Notes: a model not told the origin generated them from the letters alone. Counted from the stretch's first letter, positions 28,504 to 39,164 are shown. The stretch is DNA of 64,000 nucleotides from Streptococcus pneumoniae (GCF_001457635.1 NZ_LN831051.1:1426001-1490000), one strand, 5' to 3'. Numbers and translations: made by a program.

Positions 28504-29845
28504 TTTACTGAAACAAACCATTTTTACCAGAGATTTTATCTTTATCCTGATTTTGTTAGGTTTCATCCTTGTTGTGACCCTCTTATTACTGGAAAATAGA
28601 CGTGATAATATTCAGTTGAAGCAAATCAATCAAAAGGTTAAAGATTTGATTGCAGGAGATTATTCCAAGGTTCTTGATATGCAAGGTGGGTCTGAAATCA
28701 CCAATATTACCAATAATTTGAATGACTTGTCGGAGGTTATTCGTCTCACTCAGGAAAATCTAGAACAAGAGAGTAAGAGGCTAAATAGTATTCTGTTTTA
28801 TATGACAGATGGGGTTCTTGCGACCAACCGTCGGGGTCAGATTATCATGATTAACGATACAGCCAAGAAGCAACTGGGGTTGGTTAAGGAAGATGTTCTG
28901 AATAGAAGCATTTTGGAATTGCTCAAGATAGAAGAAAACTATGAATTGCGTGATTTGATTACCCAAAGTCCAGAATTGTTGCTAGATTCCCAAGATATCA
29001 ATGGTGAATATTTGAACCTTCGAGTTCGCTTTGCCTTGATACGTCGAGAGTCTGGCTTTATTTCAGGTTTGGTGGCTGTTTTGCATGATACGACGGAGCA
29101 GGAGAAGGAAGAACGCGAACGAAGACTCTTTGTTTCCAATGTTAGCCATGAGTTACGGACTCCTCTGACTAGCGTAAAATCCTATCTTGAAGCCTTGGAT
29201 GAGGGGGCTTTGTGTGAAACTGTAGCACCAGACTTTATCAAGGTTTCTCTTGATGAGACCAACCGTATGATGCGCATGGTGACGGATCTCCTCCATCTTT
29301 CACGTATTGATAATGCTACCAGTCACCTAGATGTGGAACTGATTAACTTCACTGCTTTTATTACCTTTATCCTCAATCGTTTTGACAAGATGAAAGGACA
29401 GGAAAAGGAGAAAAAATATGAGTTGGTGAGAGATTATCCCATCAATTCTATCTGGATGGAAATTGATACAGATAAGATGACGCAGGTTGTCGACAATATT
29501 TTAAATAATGCTATTAAATATTCGCCAGATGGGGGTAAAATCACTGTCAGAATGAAGACAACTGAAGACCAGATGATTTTATCCATTTCTGACCACGGTT
29601 TGGGGATTCCTAAGCAGGATTTACCACGTATCTTTGACCGTTTCTATCGTGTGGATCGTGCTAGAAGTCGTGCACAAGGTGGTACAGGTCTAGGACTGTC
29701 TATCGCTAAAGAAATTATCAAACAACATAAGGGCTTTATTTGGGCCAAGAGTGAATACGGCAAGGGTTCAACCTTTACCATTGTGCTCCCTTATGATAAG
29801 GATGCAGTGAAAGAAGAAGTATGGGAGGATGAAGTAGAAGACTAG
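28496..29845 (+). CDS. vicK: Sensor histidine kinase VicK (WalK)
   Basis: Partner kinase and phosphatase of VicR. Over 449 residues: one N-terminal membrane segment (about residues 12-31) with almost no external loop, unlike the two-segment WalK of Bacillus; a HAMP domain; a PAS domain (about 95-205); dimerisation helix with the phosphorylated His in [20 protein letters not shown] (about residue 218); and a HATPase domain with N box [15 protein letters not shown]1 DHGLGIP, F box [13 protein letters not shown] and G2 [13 protein letters not shown]. It is followed after one base by vicX. Confidence 0.97.
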   Translation: MLDLLKQTIFTRDFIFILILLGFILVVTLLLLENRRDNIQLKQINQKVKDLIAGDYSKVLDMQGGSEITNITNNLNDLSEVIRLTQENLEQESKRLNSILFYMTDGVLATNRRGQIIMINDTAKKQLGLVKEDVLNRSILELLKIEENYELRDLITQSPELLLDSQDINGEYLNLRVRFALIRRESGFISGLVAVLHDTTEQEKEERERRLFVSNVSHELRTPLTSVKSYLEALDEGALCETVAPDFIKVSLDETNRMMRMVTDLLHLSRIDNATSHLDVELINFTAFITFILNRFDKMKGQEKEKKYELVRDYPINSIWMEIDTDKMTQVVDNILNNAIKYSPDGGKITVRMKTTEDQMILSISDHGLGIPKQDLPRIFDRFYRVDRARSRAQGGTGLGLSIAKEIIKQHKGFIWAKSEYGKGSTFTIVLPYDKDAVKEEVWEDEVED

Positions 29846-29846
29846 A

Positions 29847-30656
29847 ATGAGTGAAATAGGCTTTAAATACAGTATTTTAGCGTCGGGTTCCAGTGGAAAT
29901 TCTTTTTATCTGGAAACCTCAAAAAATAAGCTTTTAGTAGATGCAGGCTTGTCTGGCAAGAAAATTACCAGTCTGCTAGCTGAAATTAACCGTAAGCCAG
30001 AAGACCTGGATGCCATCTTGATTACCCATGAGCATTCAGATCATATCCATGGAGTAGGCGTTTTGGCTCGCAAGTATGGTATGGATCTTTATGCCAATGA
30101 AAAGACCTGGCAAGCTATGGAAAATAGTAAATATCTTGGCAAGGTGGATTCTTCGCAAAAGCATATTTTTGAAATGGGTAAAACCAAAACCTTTGGAGAT
30201 ATCGACATCGAGAGTTTTGGTGTAAGCCATGATGCAGTCGCACCGCAGTTCTATCGCTTTATGAAGGATGATAAGAGTTTTGTCCTTTTGACAGATACAG
30301 GTTATGTCAGTGACCGTATGGCGGGCATTGTCGAAAATGCGGATGGCTATCTTATCGAGGCCAACCATGATGTAGAGATTTTGCGATCAGGTTCTTACGC
30401 TTGGCGACTCAAACAACGAATCCTATCTGACCTTGGTCACCTTTCTAACGAGGACGGTGCTGAAGCTATGATTCGGACGCTAGGAAATCGTACTAAGAAG
30501 ATTTACCTTGGGCATTTATCTAAGGAAAATAATATCAAGGAACTGGCTCATATGACCATGGTCAATCAGCTGGCTCAAGCTGATCTGGGAGTCGGAGTAG
30601 ACTTTAAGGTTTATGATACCTCACCAGATACCGCAACACCATTGACAGAGATATAA
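29847..30656 (+). CDS. vicX: VicX (YycJ/WalJ) metallo-beta-lactamase-fold protein
   Basis: A 269-residue predicted hydrolase with the metal-binding motif ITHEHSDHIHG (HxHxDH, residues about 58-66), LTDTGYVSD and HLSNEDG segments. It is the constant third gene of streptococcal vicRK operons and modulates signalling or DNA-related functions in a way that is not settled. The frame begins one base after the vicK stop. A terminator directly follows the stop. Confidence 0.94.
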   Translation: MSEIGFKYSILASGSSGNSFYLETSKNKLLVDAGLSGKKITSLLAEINRKPEDLDAILITHEHSDHIHGVGVLARKYGMDLYANEKTWQAMENSKYLGKVDSSQKHIFEMGKTKTFGDIDIESFGVSHDAVAPQFYRFMKDDKSFVLLTDTGYVSDRMAGIVENADGYLIEANHDVEILRSGSYAWRLKQRILSDLGHLSNEDGAEAMIRTLGNRTKKIYLGHLSKENNIKELAHMTMVNQLAQADLGVGVDFKVYDTSPDTATPLTEI

Positions 30657-30683
30657 AAAGAACGCTGAGAAGGTGTTCTTTTT
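30655..30683 (+). terminator. Terminator of vicRKX
   Basis: AAAAAGAAC 30655-30663 pairs with GTTCTTTTT 30675-30683. It ends only three bases before the -35 of relBE2. Confidence 0.75.
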
Positions 30684-30686
30684 ATA

Positions 30687-30715
30687 TTGACTGAACACCT
30701 AAAAAGTAATACAAT
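30687..30715 (+). promoter_or_regulatory. Promoter of relBE2
   Basis: TTGACT at 30687-30692 and TACAAT at 30710-30715 with a 17-bp spacer. Confidence 0.8.
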
Positions 30716-30727
30716 GGTGTTACCATT
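30713..30727 (+). promoter_or_regulatory. Palindromic operator of relBE2
   Basis: AATGGT-GTT-ACCATT, a perfect 6-bp inverted repeat overlapping the end of the -10 and the transcription start, well placed for autorepression by RelB2 or RelB2E2. Confidence 0.65.
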
Positions 30728-30746
30728 AAAAAAGGGAGCACAAAAG

Positions 30747-30989
30747 ATGACTACTATTACATTAAAAGTTTCTGAAGCTGATAAAACATTTATGAAAGCA
30801 ATGGCTAAGTTTGAAGGAGTTTCCCTTTCGGAACTTATTCGCACCAAAACTCTTGAAGCCCTAGAAGATGAATACGATGCTCGTGTGGCAAATTTAGCCT
30901 ATCAAGAGTATTTAGAAGACTTGGAAAAAGGAGTTGAACCCATTACTTGGGAAGAAATGATGCATGATTTAGGCTTGAAGGATGAATAA
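30747..30989 (+). CDS. relB2: Antitoxin RelB2
   Basis: An 80-residue antitoxin and DNA-binding repressor. The N-terminus is a ribbon-helix-helix (TTITLKVSEADKTFMKAMAKFEGVSLSELIRTKTLEA), the C-terminal acidic part (YLEDLEKGVEPITWEEMMHDLG) is the region that wraps the toxin. The start at 30747 is favoured by GGGAG at 30734-30738; an in-frame ATG 60 bases earlier lies inside the promoter. It reads as the RelB2 of the pneumococcal RelBE2 system and overlaps relE2 by eight bases. Confidence 0.93.
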   Translation: MTTITLKVSEADKTFMKAMAKFEGVSLSELIRTKTLEALEDEYDARVANLAYQEYLEDLEKGVEPITWEEMMHDLGLKDE

Positions 30990-31245
30990 TTTGTATAAAT
31001 TAGTTCCAACAAGACGTTTTATCAAGCAATTGAAAAAATTGGACCGTTATACGCAGAAGCTAATTACAAACTATTTACAAACCAATGTTTTGGAAGGCCC
31101 AAGACGACACGGAAAGGCTTTGGTTGGTAATCGCGTTGGTCAATGGCGCTATAGAATTGGTAATTATCGAGTTATCGTACAAATTGTAGATGATGAATTA
31201 GTCGTTGCTACTCTAGAAGTTGGTCATCGGAGAGATATTTATTGA
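30982..31245 (+). CDS. relE2: Toxin RelE2 (mRNA interferase)
   Basis: An 87-residue RelE/ParE-superfamily toxin that cleaves mRNA on the ribosome and is neutralised by RelB2. The fold is visible from LVPTRRFIKQLKKLDRYTQKL, the basic segment RRHGKALVGNRVGQWRYRIGNYRVIVQI and the terminal LEVGHRRDIY with the conserved basic and His/Tyr residues. It is complete and not damaged. A K+ channel gene follows 46 bases downstream without an obvious terminator. Confidence 0.93.
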   Translation: MNNLYKLVPTRRFIKQLKKLDRYTQKLITNYLQTNVLEGPRRHGKALVGNRVGQWRYRIGNYRVIVQIVDDELVVATLEVGHRRDIY

Positions 31246-31291
31246 ATTAAAGCTGAGTAATAACAATATAGAAAGTAAGGAGAGTAAAAAT

Positions 31292-32035
31292 TTGAAGAAA
31301 AAATGCTTTTTTGCAGATTATTATGATACAACAATTATTTTACTTGCTTTAATCTCTGTTATTCTGGTATTACTTGGATTTGCTGAGATGATTGATTTGG
31401 ACAATCCGCCTTATAGTATTATTGATTTAGTAATCTGGGGTGTTTTTGTAATTGATTATAGTTGGCGCTTTTTTATTACTAAAAGAAAATGGCGCTTTAT
31501 TCTTGAAAATATTTTTGATTTATTGGCTATTCTCCCTTTAAATGCTATTTTCACAGTTTTTCGATTAGGGCGTATCTTTCGTTTAGTTAAACTAACAAAA
31601 TTACTGAAACTGACTCGTTTACTTAGAATAATTGGACTTATAGGTAAATTAGAAAGAAAAATTAGTAGATTCTTACGGACAAATGGCCTGATTTATATCT
31701 TATATGTTAATATCTTTATTGTTCTAGTAGGGAGTTCGATTTTATCCGTTGTTGAAGAAAAATCCTTCTCAGATAGTCTCTGGTGGGCTCTTGTGACGGT
31801 AACTACTGTTGGTTATGGTGATGTTGTTCCTACTTCAATTTTTGGTAAATGGTTAGCTGTCTTATTAATGCTTGTCGGTATTGGGACAATAGGAATGTTA
31901 ACGAGTACCTTGACGAACTTTTTTGTAAAGGATAATCCAGATGAACAGATAAAACTTGATAAACTCAAAGACGAATTATCGAGCCAAAGAATATTAATAG
32001 AGAAACAATCTGAAAAAATCGAAGAACTACATTGA
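31292..32035 (+). CDS. Voltage-gated-type potassium channel (six-segment)
   Basis: A 247-residue ion-channel protein. Hydrophobic segments S1-S4 come first; S4 is a regular array of basic residues every third position (RLGRIFRLVKLTKLLKLTRLLRII, shown here in two parts by its core FRLVKLTKLLKLTRLL). The pore has the selectivity filter TTVGYGD. A charged C-terminal tail (DELSSQRILIEKQSEKIEELH) may form a coiled coil for tetramerisation. I start it at the TTG at 31292, nine bases after AAGGAG (31277-31282); the longer frame from 31220 would overlap relE2. The physiological role is unknown. The slot between relBE2 and ldh appears variable among strains (memory). Confidence 0.9.
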   Translation: MKKKCFFADYYDTTIILLALISVILVLLGFAEMIDLDNPPYSIIDLVIWGVFVIDYSWRFFITKRKWRFILENIFDLLAILPLNAIFTVFRLGRIFRLVKLTKLLKLTRLLRIIGLIGKLERKISRFLRTNGLIYILYVNIFIVLVGSSILSVVEEKSFSDSLWWALVTVTTVGYGDVVPTSIFGKWLAVLLMLVGIGTIGMLTSTLTNFFVKDNPDEQIKLDKLKDELSSQRILIEKQSEKIEELH

Positions 32036-32085
32036 ATGATAAAAGACTTAGTTGAAAAAATATCATAAAGGTGAGACAAAACAAA

Positions 32086-32166
32086 ACTTGATTCGAGGAG
32101 AAATCAAGTAAGTCTTGACACAATAGAACGCATATTATCAGGTATAAAAACTTGATACTATGCGTT
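32086..32166 (+). other. Two noncoding hairpins after the K+ channel gene
   Basis: A perfect inverted repeat ACTTGATT 32086-32093 with AATCAAGT 32102-32109, then a long hairpin with outer stem AACGCATA 32127-32134 and TATGCGTT 32159-32166 that continues inward as TATCA...TGATA. They may end the relBE2-channel transcript, though the T run is short. No coding frame explains them. Confidence 0.5.
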
Positions 32167-32275
32167 TTATAGAGAAATAAAATAAAATCTGAACAAATCA
32201 ATTAGGAATTTAAAGCATTTTATAACAACGTTTTAGAGTGATAGGGTGCTATTTCAACTTCAACCTACTATAATA
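32166..32275. repeat. Degenerate RUP remnant
   Basis: The stretch aligns by eye with the RUP at 36.77 kb along its whole length: TTATAGAGAAATAAAATAA at one end, GAACAAATC in the middle, AACAACGTTTTAGAG and TTCAACCTACTATAATA at the other. Many substitutions suggest an old, inactive copy. Confidence 0.55.
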
Positions 32276-32280
32276 CAGAA

Positions 32281-32315
32281 AAAAAACAACTCCCTGATGA
32301 TTCAAGGAGTTGTCT
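32281..32315 (-). terminator. Terminator of ldh
   Basis: ACAACTCC 32286-32293 pairs with GGAGTTGT 32306-32313; the A run before 32286 is the T run on the minus strand. Confidence 0.85.
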
Positions 32316-32324
32316 ATAGTTAAA

Positions 32325-33350
<1,026 letters not shown>

Positions 33351-33362
33351 CTAGACAACTTC

Positions 33363-33391
33363 ATTCTATCACTTTTAAAAAACTTTGTCAC
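33363..33391 (-). promoter_or_regulatory. Promoter of ldh
   Basis: On the minus strand: GTGACA (33391-33386), 17-bp spacer, TAGAAT (33368-33363). Confidence 0.7.
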
Positions 33392-33458
33392 GAATATGCC
33401 TTATAGTTCTCGATGTAAACGTTTTAGTGGTTTAGAGGCTGAAATAGATGGGAATTTA

Positions 33459-33467
33459 TGGTATAAT
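33459..33467 (+). promoter_or_regulatory. Extended -10 promoter of gyrA-srtA
   Basis: TGGTATAAT at 33459-33467, about 38 bases before the gyrA start at 33505. Confidence 0.65.
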
Positions 33468-33504
33468 GTTGTTACTTACTAATTGTGAAATGAGGCATTT
33501 ATTA

Positions 33505-35973
33505 ATGCAGGATAAAAATTTAGTGAATGTCAATCTGACAAAGGAGATGAAGGCAAGTTTTATCGACTACGCCATGAGTGTTATCGTAGCGCGAGCTCTT
33601 CCTGATGTTCGAGATGGCTTAAAACCTGTTCACCGTCGCATTCTCTACGGAATGAATGAATTGGGTGTGACCCCAGACAAACCCCATAAAAAATCTGCTC
33701 GTATTACAGGGGATGTCATGGGTAAATATCACCCACACGGGGATTCCTCTATTTATGAAGCCATGGTCCGTATGGCTCAATGGTGGAGCTACCGTTACAT
33801 GCTTGTAGATGGTCACGGGAATTTTGGTTCCATGGATGGAGATAGTGCTGCCGCTCAACGTTATACCGAGGCACGTATGAGCAAGATTGCTCTGGAAATG
33901 CTTCGTGATATCAACAAAAATACAGTTGATTTCGTTGATAACTATGATGCCAATGAACGGGAACCCTTGGTCTTGCCAGCGCGTTTTCCAAACCTTTTGG
34001 TTAATGGAGCAACTGGTATCGCGGTTGGGATGGCAACCAATATTCCACCTCATAATCTGGGTGAAACCATTGATGCAGTGAAGTTGGTCATGGATAATCC
34101 TGAAGTGACTACCAAGGACTTGATGGAAGTCTTGCCTGGACCAGATTTTCCAACTGGTGCTCTTGTCATGGGGAAATCAGGTATCCATAAGGCTTATGAA
34201 ACAGGTAAAGGTTCGATTGCCCTACGTTCTCGTACAGAGATTGAAACGACTAAGACTGGTCGTGAGCGCATCGTTGTAACAGAATTTCCTTACATGGTCA
34301 ATAAAACCAAGGTGCATGAGCATATTGTTCGCTTGGTTCAGGAAAAACGCATTGAGGGTATCACAGCAGTACGTGATGAGTCAAACCGTGAAGGTGTTCG
34401 ATTTGTTATTGAAGTCAAGCGCGACGCCTCAGCCAATGTTATTCTCAATAACCTCTTCAAAATGACCCAAATGCAAACCAATTTTGGTTTCAATATGCTC
34501 GCTATCCAAAATGGTATACCGAAAATTTTGTCTCTTCGTCAGATTTTGGATGCTTATATCGAGCACCAAAAAGAAGTGGTTGTTCGTCGTACACGTTTTG
34601 ATAAGGAAAAAGCGGAAGCGCGCGCTCATATCTTAGAAGGTCTCTTGATTGCGCTAGACCATATCGACGAAGTGATTCGTATCATCCGTGCTAGTGAAAC
34701 GGATGCGGAAGCTCAAGCTGAGTTGATGAGCAAGTTTAAGCTTTCTGAACGTCAAAGTCAAGCTATCCTTGATATGCGTCTTCGTCGTTTGACAGGTTTG
34801 GAACGCGATAAGATTCAATCTGAGTATGATGACCTCTTGGCTCTGATTGCGGATTTAGCAGATATTCTTGCTAAGCCTGAACGTGTTTCTCAAATTATCA
34901 AAGACGAATTGGATGAAGTTAAACGTAAATTTTCTGATAAGCGCCGTACAGAGTTGATGATTGGACAGGTCTTGAGTCTCGAGGATGAGGACTTGATTGA
35001 AGAATCGGATGTCTTGATTACCCTTTCTAACAGAGGCTACATTAAGCGTTTGGATCAGGACGAGTTCACTGCTCAAAAACGTGGGGGTCGTGGTGTCCAA
35101 GGAACGGGAGTGAAAGATGATGACTTTGTTCGTGAGTTAGTGTCAACTAGCACCCATGATCATCTGCTCTTCTTCACAAACAAGGGACGTGTCTATCGTC
35201 TTAAAGGTTATGAAATTCCTGAGTATGGTCGGACTGCCAAAGGGCTACCAGTAGTCAATCTCTTGAAATTGGATGAAGACGAAAGTATTCAGACGGTTAT
35301 CAATGTTGAGTCTGATCGCAGTGATGATGCTTATCTCTTCTTTACAACCCGTCACGGTATTGTGAAGAGAACCAGTGTTAAGGAGTTTGCCAATATTCGT
35401 CAAAATGGTCTCAAAGCGCTGAATTTAAAGGATGAAGATGAGTTAATCAATGTCTTGTTGGCAGAAGGAGATATGGATATTATCATTGGTACCAAGTTTG
35501 GTTATGCAGTTCGCTTTAATCAATCAGCCGTTCGTGGTATGAGTCGTATCGCCACTGGTGTAAAAGGTGTTAACCTTCGTGAAGGAGACACAGTTGTTGG
35601 TGCCAGCTTGATTACTGATCAAGATGAGGTTCTTATTATCACAGAAAAAGGATATGGTAAGCGTACAGTCGCTACTGAATACCCAACAAAAGGTCGTGGT
35701 GGTAAGGGAATGCAGACAGCTAAAATTACCGAAAAAAATGGCTTGCTGGCCGGTCTTATGACTGTTCAAGGGGATGAGGATTTGATGATTATCACTGATA
35801 CAGGTGTCATGATTCGAACCAATCTTGCCAATATTTCACAAACAGGACGTGCAACTATGGGAGTTAAAGTAATGCGCCTGGATCAAGATGCTCAGATAGT
35901 GACTTTCACAACGGTTGCGGTGGCAGAAAAAGAAGAAGTTGGGACAGAAAACGAAACAGAAGGTGAAGAATAA
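33505..35973 (+). CDS. gyrA: DNA gyrase subunit A
   Basis: DNA-cleaving subunit of gyrase. I start at the ATG at 33505 ([16 protein letters not shown]), giving 822 residues, the usual streptococcal length; a longer frame from 33448 begins inside the promoter. The catalytic Tyr is in [10 protein letters not shown] (residue 120). The C-terminal beta-pinwheel has the GyrA box [10 protein letters not shown], which marks it as GyrA rather than ParC. In the quinolone-resistance region [12 protein letters not shown], Ser81 and Glu85 are wild type. The stop overlaps the srtA start (TAATG). Confidence 0.97.
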   Translation: MQDKNLVNVNLTKEMKASFIDYAMSVIVARALPDVRDGLKPVHRRILYGMNELGVTPDKPHKKSARITGDVMGKYHPHGDSSIYEAMVRMAQWWSYRYMLVDGHGNFGSMDGDSAAAQRYTEARMSKIALEMLRDINKNTVDFVDNYDANEREPLVLPARFPNLLVNGATGIAVGMATNIPPHNLGETIDAVKLVMDNPEVTTKDLMEVLPGPDFPTGALVMGKSGIHKAYETGKGSIALRSRTEIETTKTGRERIVVTEFPYMVNKTKVHEHIVRLVQEKRIEGITAVRDESNREGVRFVIEVKRDASANVILNNLFKMTQMQTNFGFNMLAIQNGIPKILSLRQILDAYIEHQKEVVVRRTRFDKEKAEARAHILEGLLIALDHIDEVIRIIRASETDAEAQAELMSKFKLSERQSQAILDMRLRRLTGLERDKIQSEYDDLLALIADLADILAKPERVSQIIKDELDEVKRKFSDKRRTELMIGQVLSLEDEDLIEESDVLITLSNRGYIKRLDQDEFTAQKRGGRGVQGTGVKDDDFVRELVSTSTHDHLLFFTNKGRVYRLKGYEIPEYGRTAKGLPVVNLLKLDEDESIQTVINVESDRSDDAYLFFTTRHGIVKRTSVKEFANIRQNGLKALNLKDEDELINVLLAEGDMDIIIGTKFGYAVRFNQSAVRGMSRIATGVKGVNLREGDTVVGASLITDQDEVLIITEKGYGKRTVATEYPTKGRGGKGMQTAKITEKNGLLAGLMTVQGDEDLMIITDTGVMIRTNLANISQTGRATMGVKVMRLDQDAQIVTFTTVAVAEKEEVGTENETEGEE

Positions 35974-36716
35974 TGTCTCAAAAAAATAATAAAAAGAAAA
36001 ACAAGCGAAAAAATCTGCTGACAAATATCCTAGCAGGATTTCTGATATTACTGTCACTGGCTTTGATTTTTAATACTCAAATTCGAAATATTTTCATAGT
36101 CTGGAATACCAATAAGTATCAAGTTAGCCAGGTATCAAAAGAAAAATTAGAAGAAAATCAGGATACAGAAGGCAATTTTGACTTTGATTCTGTCAAAGCT
36201 ATCTCTTCGGAAGCTGTTCTAACTTCTCAATGGGATGCTCAAAAATTACCAGTTATTGGGGGAATTGCAATTCCTGAATTGGAAATGAATTTGCCGATTT
36301 TTAAAGGACTTGATAATGTTAATCTCTTCTACGGAGCTGGTACAATGAAACGCGAGCAAGTAATGGGAGAAGGAAATTATAGTCTAGCTAGTCACCATAT
36401 CTTTGGTGTTGATAATGCTAATAAAATGTTATTTTCTCCTTTAGATAATGCTAAAAATGGCATGAAGATTTATCTAACCGATAAAAATAAAGTTTATACT
36501 TATGAAATACGTGAAGTCAAACGTGTGACACCGGATCGTGTTGATGAAGTTGATGATAGAGATGGGGTCAATGAAATCACATTAGTAACCTGTGAAGACC
36601 TTGCTGCTACAGAACGTATTATTGTCAAAGGTGATTTGAAAGAAACAAAAGATTATTCACAAACATCTGATGAAATTCTAACAGCTTTCAATCAACCATA
36701 TAAACAATTTTATTAA
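35973..36716 (+). CDS. srtA: Sortase A
   Basis: Membrane transpeptidase that anchors LPXTG proteins to peptidoglycan. The 247 residues begin with a lysine-rich cytoplasmic stretch and one membrane segment (LLTNILAGFLILLSLALIF, about residues 15-33), followed by the extracellular catalytic domain. The catalytic His is in LASHHIFG, the Cys in TLVTCED (TLxTC) and the Arg in ERIIVKG. Location directly after gyrA is the normal streptococcal arrangement for the housekeeping class A sortase. Confidence 0.96.
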   Translation: MSQKNNKKKNKRKNLLTNILAGFLILLSLALIFNTQIRNIFIVWNTNKYQVSQVSKEKLEENQDTEGNFDFDSVKAISSEAVLTSQWDAQKLPVIGGIAIPELEMNLPIFKGLDNVNLFYGAGTMKREQVMGEGNYSLASHHIFGVDNANKMLFSPLDNAKNGMKIYLTDKNKVYTYEIREVKRVTPDRVDEVDDRDGVNEITLVTCEDLAATERIIVKGDLKETKDYSQTSDEILTAFNQPYKQFY

Positions 36717-36719
36717 TAC

Positions 36720-36753
36720 AAATCAGTGAAATCATGGATTTCACTGATTTTTT
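36720..36753 (+). terminator. Terminator of gyrA-srtA
   Basis: Perfect 14-bp stem, AAATCAGTGAAATC 36720-36733 with GATTTCACTGATTT 36737-36750, loop ATG, then T run. Confidence 0.9.
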
Positions 36754-36768
36754 AAGATTTTCATAAAA

Positions 36769-36877
36769 ATATAGTAAAATGAAATAAGAATAGGACGAAT
36801 CGTTCAGGACAGTCAAATCGATTTCTAACAATGTTTTAGAAGTAGAGGTGTACTATTCTAGTTTCAATCTACTATAA
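36769..36877. repeat. RUP element (about 108 bp)
   Basis: Full-length copy with ends ATAGTAAAATGAAATAAGAA and CTAGTTTCAATCTACTATA, which are inverted-repeat termini of the pneumococcal RUP. It is in the opposite orientation to the expanded copy at 22.3 kb and lies between srtA and the FNT gene. Confidence 0.88.
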
Positions 36878-36921
36878 ACTTTTATGAAATACAGAAAACG
36901 CTTCCTAAAACCTAAAGTTTG

Positions 36922-36930
36922 TGATATAAT
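36922..36930 (+). promoter_or_regulatory. Extended -10 promoter of the FNT gene
   Basis: TGATATAAT at 36922-36930, followed by SD TTAGGAG at 36947-36953 and ATG at 36960. Confidence 0.65.
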
Positions 36931-36959
36931 TATCAAGAAAAAAGATTTAGGAGTTTATT

Positions 36960-37757
36960 ATGGTTTCTTCAGAATTTATCTCAAAGATTGAATTTGCTTG
37001 CAATAAGAAAGAAAGTCTTTATAGTCAAAGCAAATTTAAGTATGCGATTCGTTCGATGTTCGCAGGTGCATTTTTAACCTTCAGTACTGCTGCAGGTGCA
37101 GTTGGGGCTGACTTGATTAATAAAATTGCACCAGGTAGTGGACGCTTCCTCTTTCCATTCGTTTTTGCTTGGGGCTTGGCCTACATTGTTTTTTTGAATG
37201 CCGAGTTGGTCACTTCAAACATGATGTTCTTGACTGCTGGTAGTTTCTTAAAAAAAATCTCTTGGAGAAAAACAGCTGAGATTTTACTATACTGTACCTT
37301 GTTCAACCTTATCGGAGCCTTGATAGCAGGGTGGGGCTTTGCTCATTCGGCAGCCTATGCGAATCTGACACACGATAGTTTCATCTCAGGTGTTGTTGAG
37401 ATGAAGTTAGGCCGCTCAAATGAATTGGTCTTGCTTGAGGCGATTTTGGCAAATATTTTCGTAAATATTGCGATTCTGTCATTTATTTTGGTCAAAGATG
37501 GTGGTGCCAAACTTTGGCTTGTGTTGTCAGCTATTTACATGTTTGTATTCTTAACAAACGAGCACATTGCGGCGAACTTTGCTTCTTTCGCGATTGTGAA
37601 ATTCAGTGTTGCTGCGGATTCAATTGCCAACTTCGGTGTTGGAAATATGCTTCGCCACTGGGGTGTGACTTTCATCGGAAACTTTATCGGAGGAGGCTTC
37701 TTGATGGGTCTTCCATATGCCTTCCTCAATAAAAACGAAGATACTTATGTAGATTAA
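36960..37757 (+). CDS. Formate/nitrite (FNT) family channel
   Basis: A 265-residue membrane protein of the FocA/NirC family, probably releasing formate or another small monovalent anion from fermentation. Six hydrophobic segments are visible; the family's conserved loop AELVTSNMMF and the NEHIAANF segment, with its pore His, are present. Whether the substrate is formate, nitrite or lactate cannot be decided from sequence; in a fermenting streptococcus formate is most likely (inference). It has its own promoter and terminator. Confidence 0.87.
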   Translation: MVSSEFISKIEFACNKKESLYSQSKFKYAIRSMFAGAFLTFSTAAGAVGADLINKIAPGSGRFLFPFVFAWGLAYIVFLNAELVTSNMMFLTAGSFLKKISWRKTAEILLYCTLFNLIGALIAGWGFAHSAAYANLTHDSFISGVVEMKLGRSNELVLLEAILANIFVNIAILSFILVKDGGAKLWLVLSAIYMFVFLTNEHIAANFASFAIVKFSVAADSIANFGVGNMLRHWGVTFIGNFIGGGFLMGLPYAFLNKNEDTYVD

Positions 37758-37764
37758 GAAAATG

Positions 37765-37788
37765 AGCACGATTGAGTCGTGCTTTTTT
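37765..37788 (+). terminator. Terminator of the FNT gene
   Basis: AGCACGA 37765-37771 pairs with TCGTGCT 37777-37783, followed by six T. Confidence 0.88.
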
Positions 37789-37904
37789 CATTTTCAAAAT
37801 AAGGTAATAGCTATTTCTTATATCAAAATATAGAAAACTGATATTTGTAAACTATAACTCAAGGTGCTACAATATCCTTAATAAAATGATATGGAGGTCA
37901 CCTT

Positions 37905-39164
37905 ATGACTTGTGATTTTAAATCTGAAACTCTACAACTACATGCTGGTCAAGTTGTGGCTCCAGCTACTAAGTCTCGTGCAGTGCCGATTTATCAAACA
38001 ACATTTTTTGTTTTTGATGACACGTAGGAAGGTGCCGATCTGTTTGCCTTGAGGAAACCAGGGAACATTTATACTCGTATCACCAATCCTACAACAGCTG
38101 CCCTTGAAGGTGGTGTTGAAGCGCTAGCAACAGCATCAGGTATGACTGCAGTGACTTATACGATTTTGGCGCTTGCCCATGCTGGTGACCATGTAGTGGC
38201 TGCTTCGACTATTTACGGTGGAACCTTCAATCTTTTGAAAGAACCCCTTCCTCGTTATGGTATCACAACAACCTTTGTCGATGTTGATAATTTGGAGGAA
38301 GTAGAAGCAGTTATCAAAGACAATACCAAGCTTGTCTTGATTGAAACCTTGGGTAACTCCTTGATTAATATTCCAGACCTGGAAAAACTGGCAGAGATTG
38401 CTCATAAACATCAAATCCCACTTGTGTCAGACAATACTTTTGCAATACCTTATTTGATTAACGTCTTCTCTCATGGCGTTGACATTGCCATTCACTCTGC
38501 GACTAAGTTTATCGGTGGGCATGGTACAACTATTGGAGGAATAATTGTCGATAGTGGTCGTTTTGACTGGATGGCTTCAGGGAAATTCCCTCAATTTGTT
38601 GACGAGGGTTCAAGCTGCCACAATTTGAGCTATACTCGTGATGTGGGTGCAGTAGCCTTTATTATAGCTGTTCGAGTTCAATTGCTTTGTGATACAGGTG
38701 CAGCCTTGTCACCATTCAATGCTTTCCTCTTGCTACAAAGACTTGAAACCCTTTCACTTCGTGTGGAACGCCATGTACAAAATGCTGAGACAATTGTTGA
38801 TTTTCTTGTCAACCATCCTAAGGTAGAAAAGGTAAATTATCCAAAACTTGCAGATAGTCCTTATCATGCATTGGCTGAGAAATACTTGCCAAAAGGTGTC
38901 GGTTCAATCTTTACCTTCCACGTCAAAGGTGACGAGGAAGAAGCACGCAAGGCCATTGATAATTTAGAAATCTTTTCTGACCTTGCAAACGCGGCAGATG
39001 CTAAATCGCTTGTTGTCCATCCAGCAACAATCACTCACGGTCAATTGTCAGAAAAAGACCTAGAAGCAGCAGGTGTCACACCAAATCAAATCCACTTGTC
39101 TATCGGTCTTGAAAATGTAGAAGATTTGATTGAAGACTTACGCTTAGCCTTGGAAAAAATTTAA
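37905..39164 (+). pseudogene. O-acetylhomoserine sulfhydrylase, inactivated
   Basis: The frame from ATG 37905 (SD ATGGAGG) encodes a PLP-dependent Cys/Met metabolism enzyme of about 419 residues, but codon 41 is TAG (38025-38027), where the family has a Gln in DDTQEGADLF. The rest of the frame (from a TTG at 38049) is open to 39164 and keeps the PLP lysine in SATKFIGGHGTTIGG. Many family-conserved residues are altered: EGRVEAL is GGVEAL, GNPLINI is GNSLINI, NTFATPYL is NTFAIPYL, LLRDTGA is LLCDTGA. Several of these fit single C to T or G to A changes. This looks like neutral decay of a sulfur-assimilation gene. Confidence 0.88.

Noticed and set aside
33389..33396. CACGAATA as a competence box upstream of gyrA
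   Set aside because: It overlaps the -35 of the divergent ldh promoter, is over 100 bases from gyrA and has no downstream start arrangement; probably chance.
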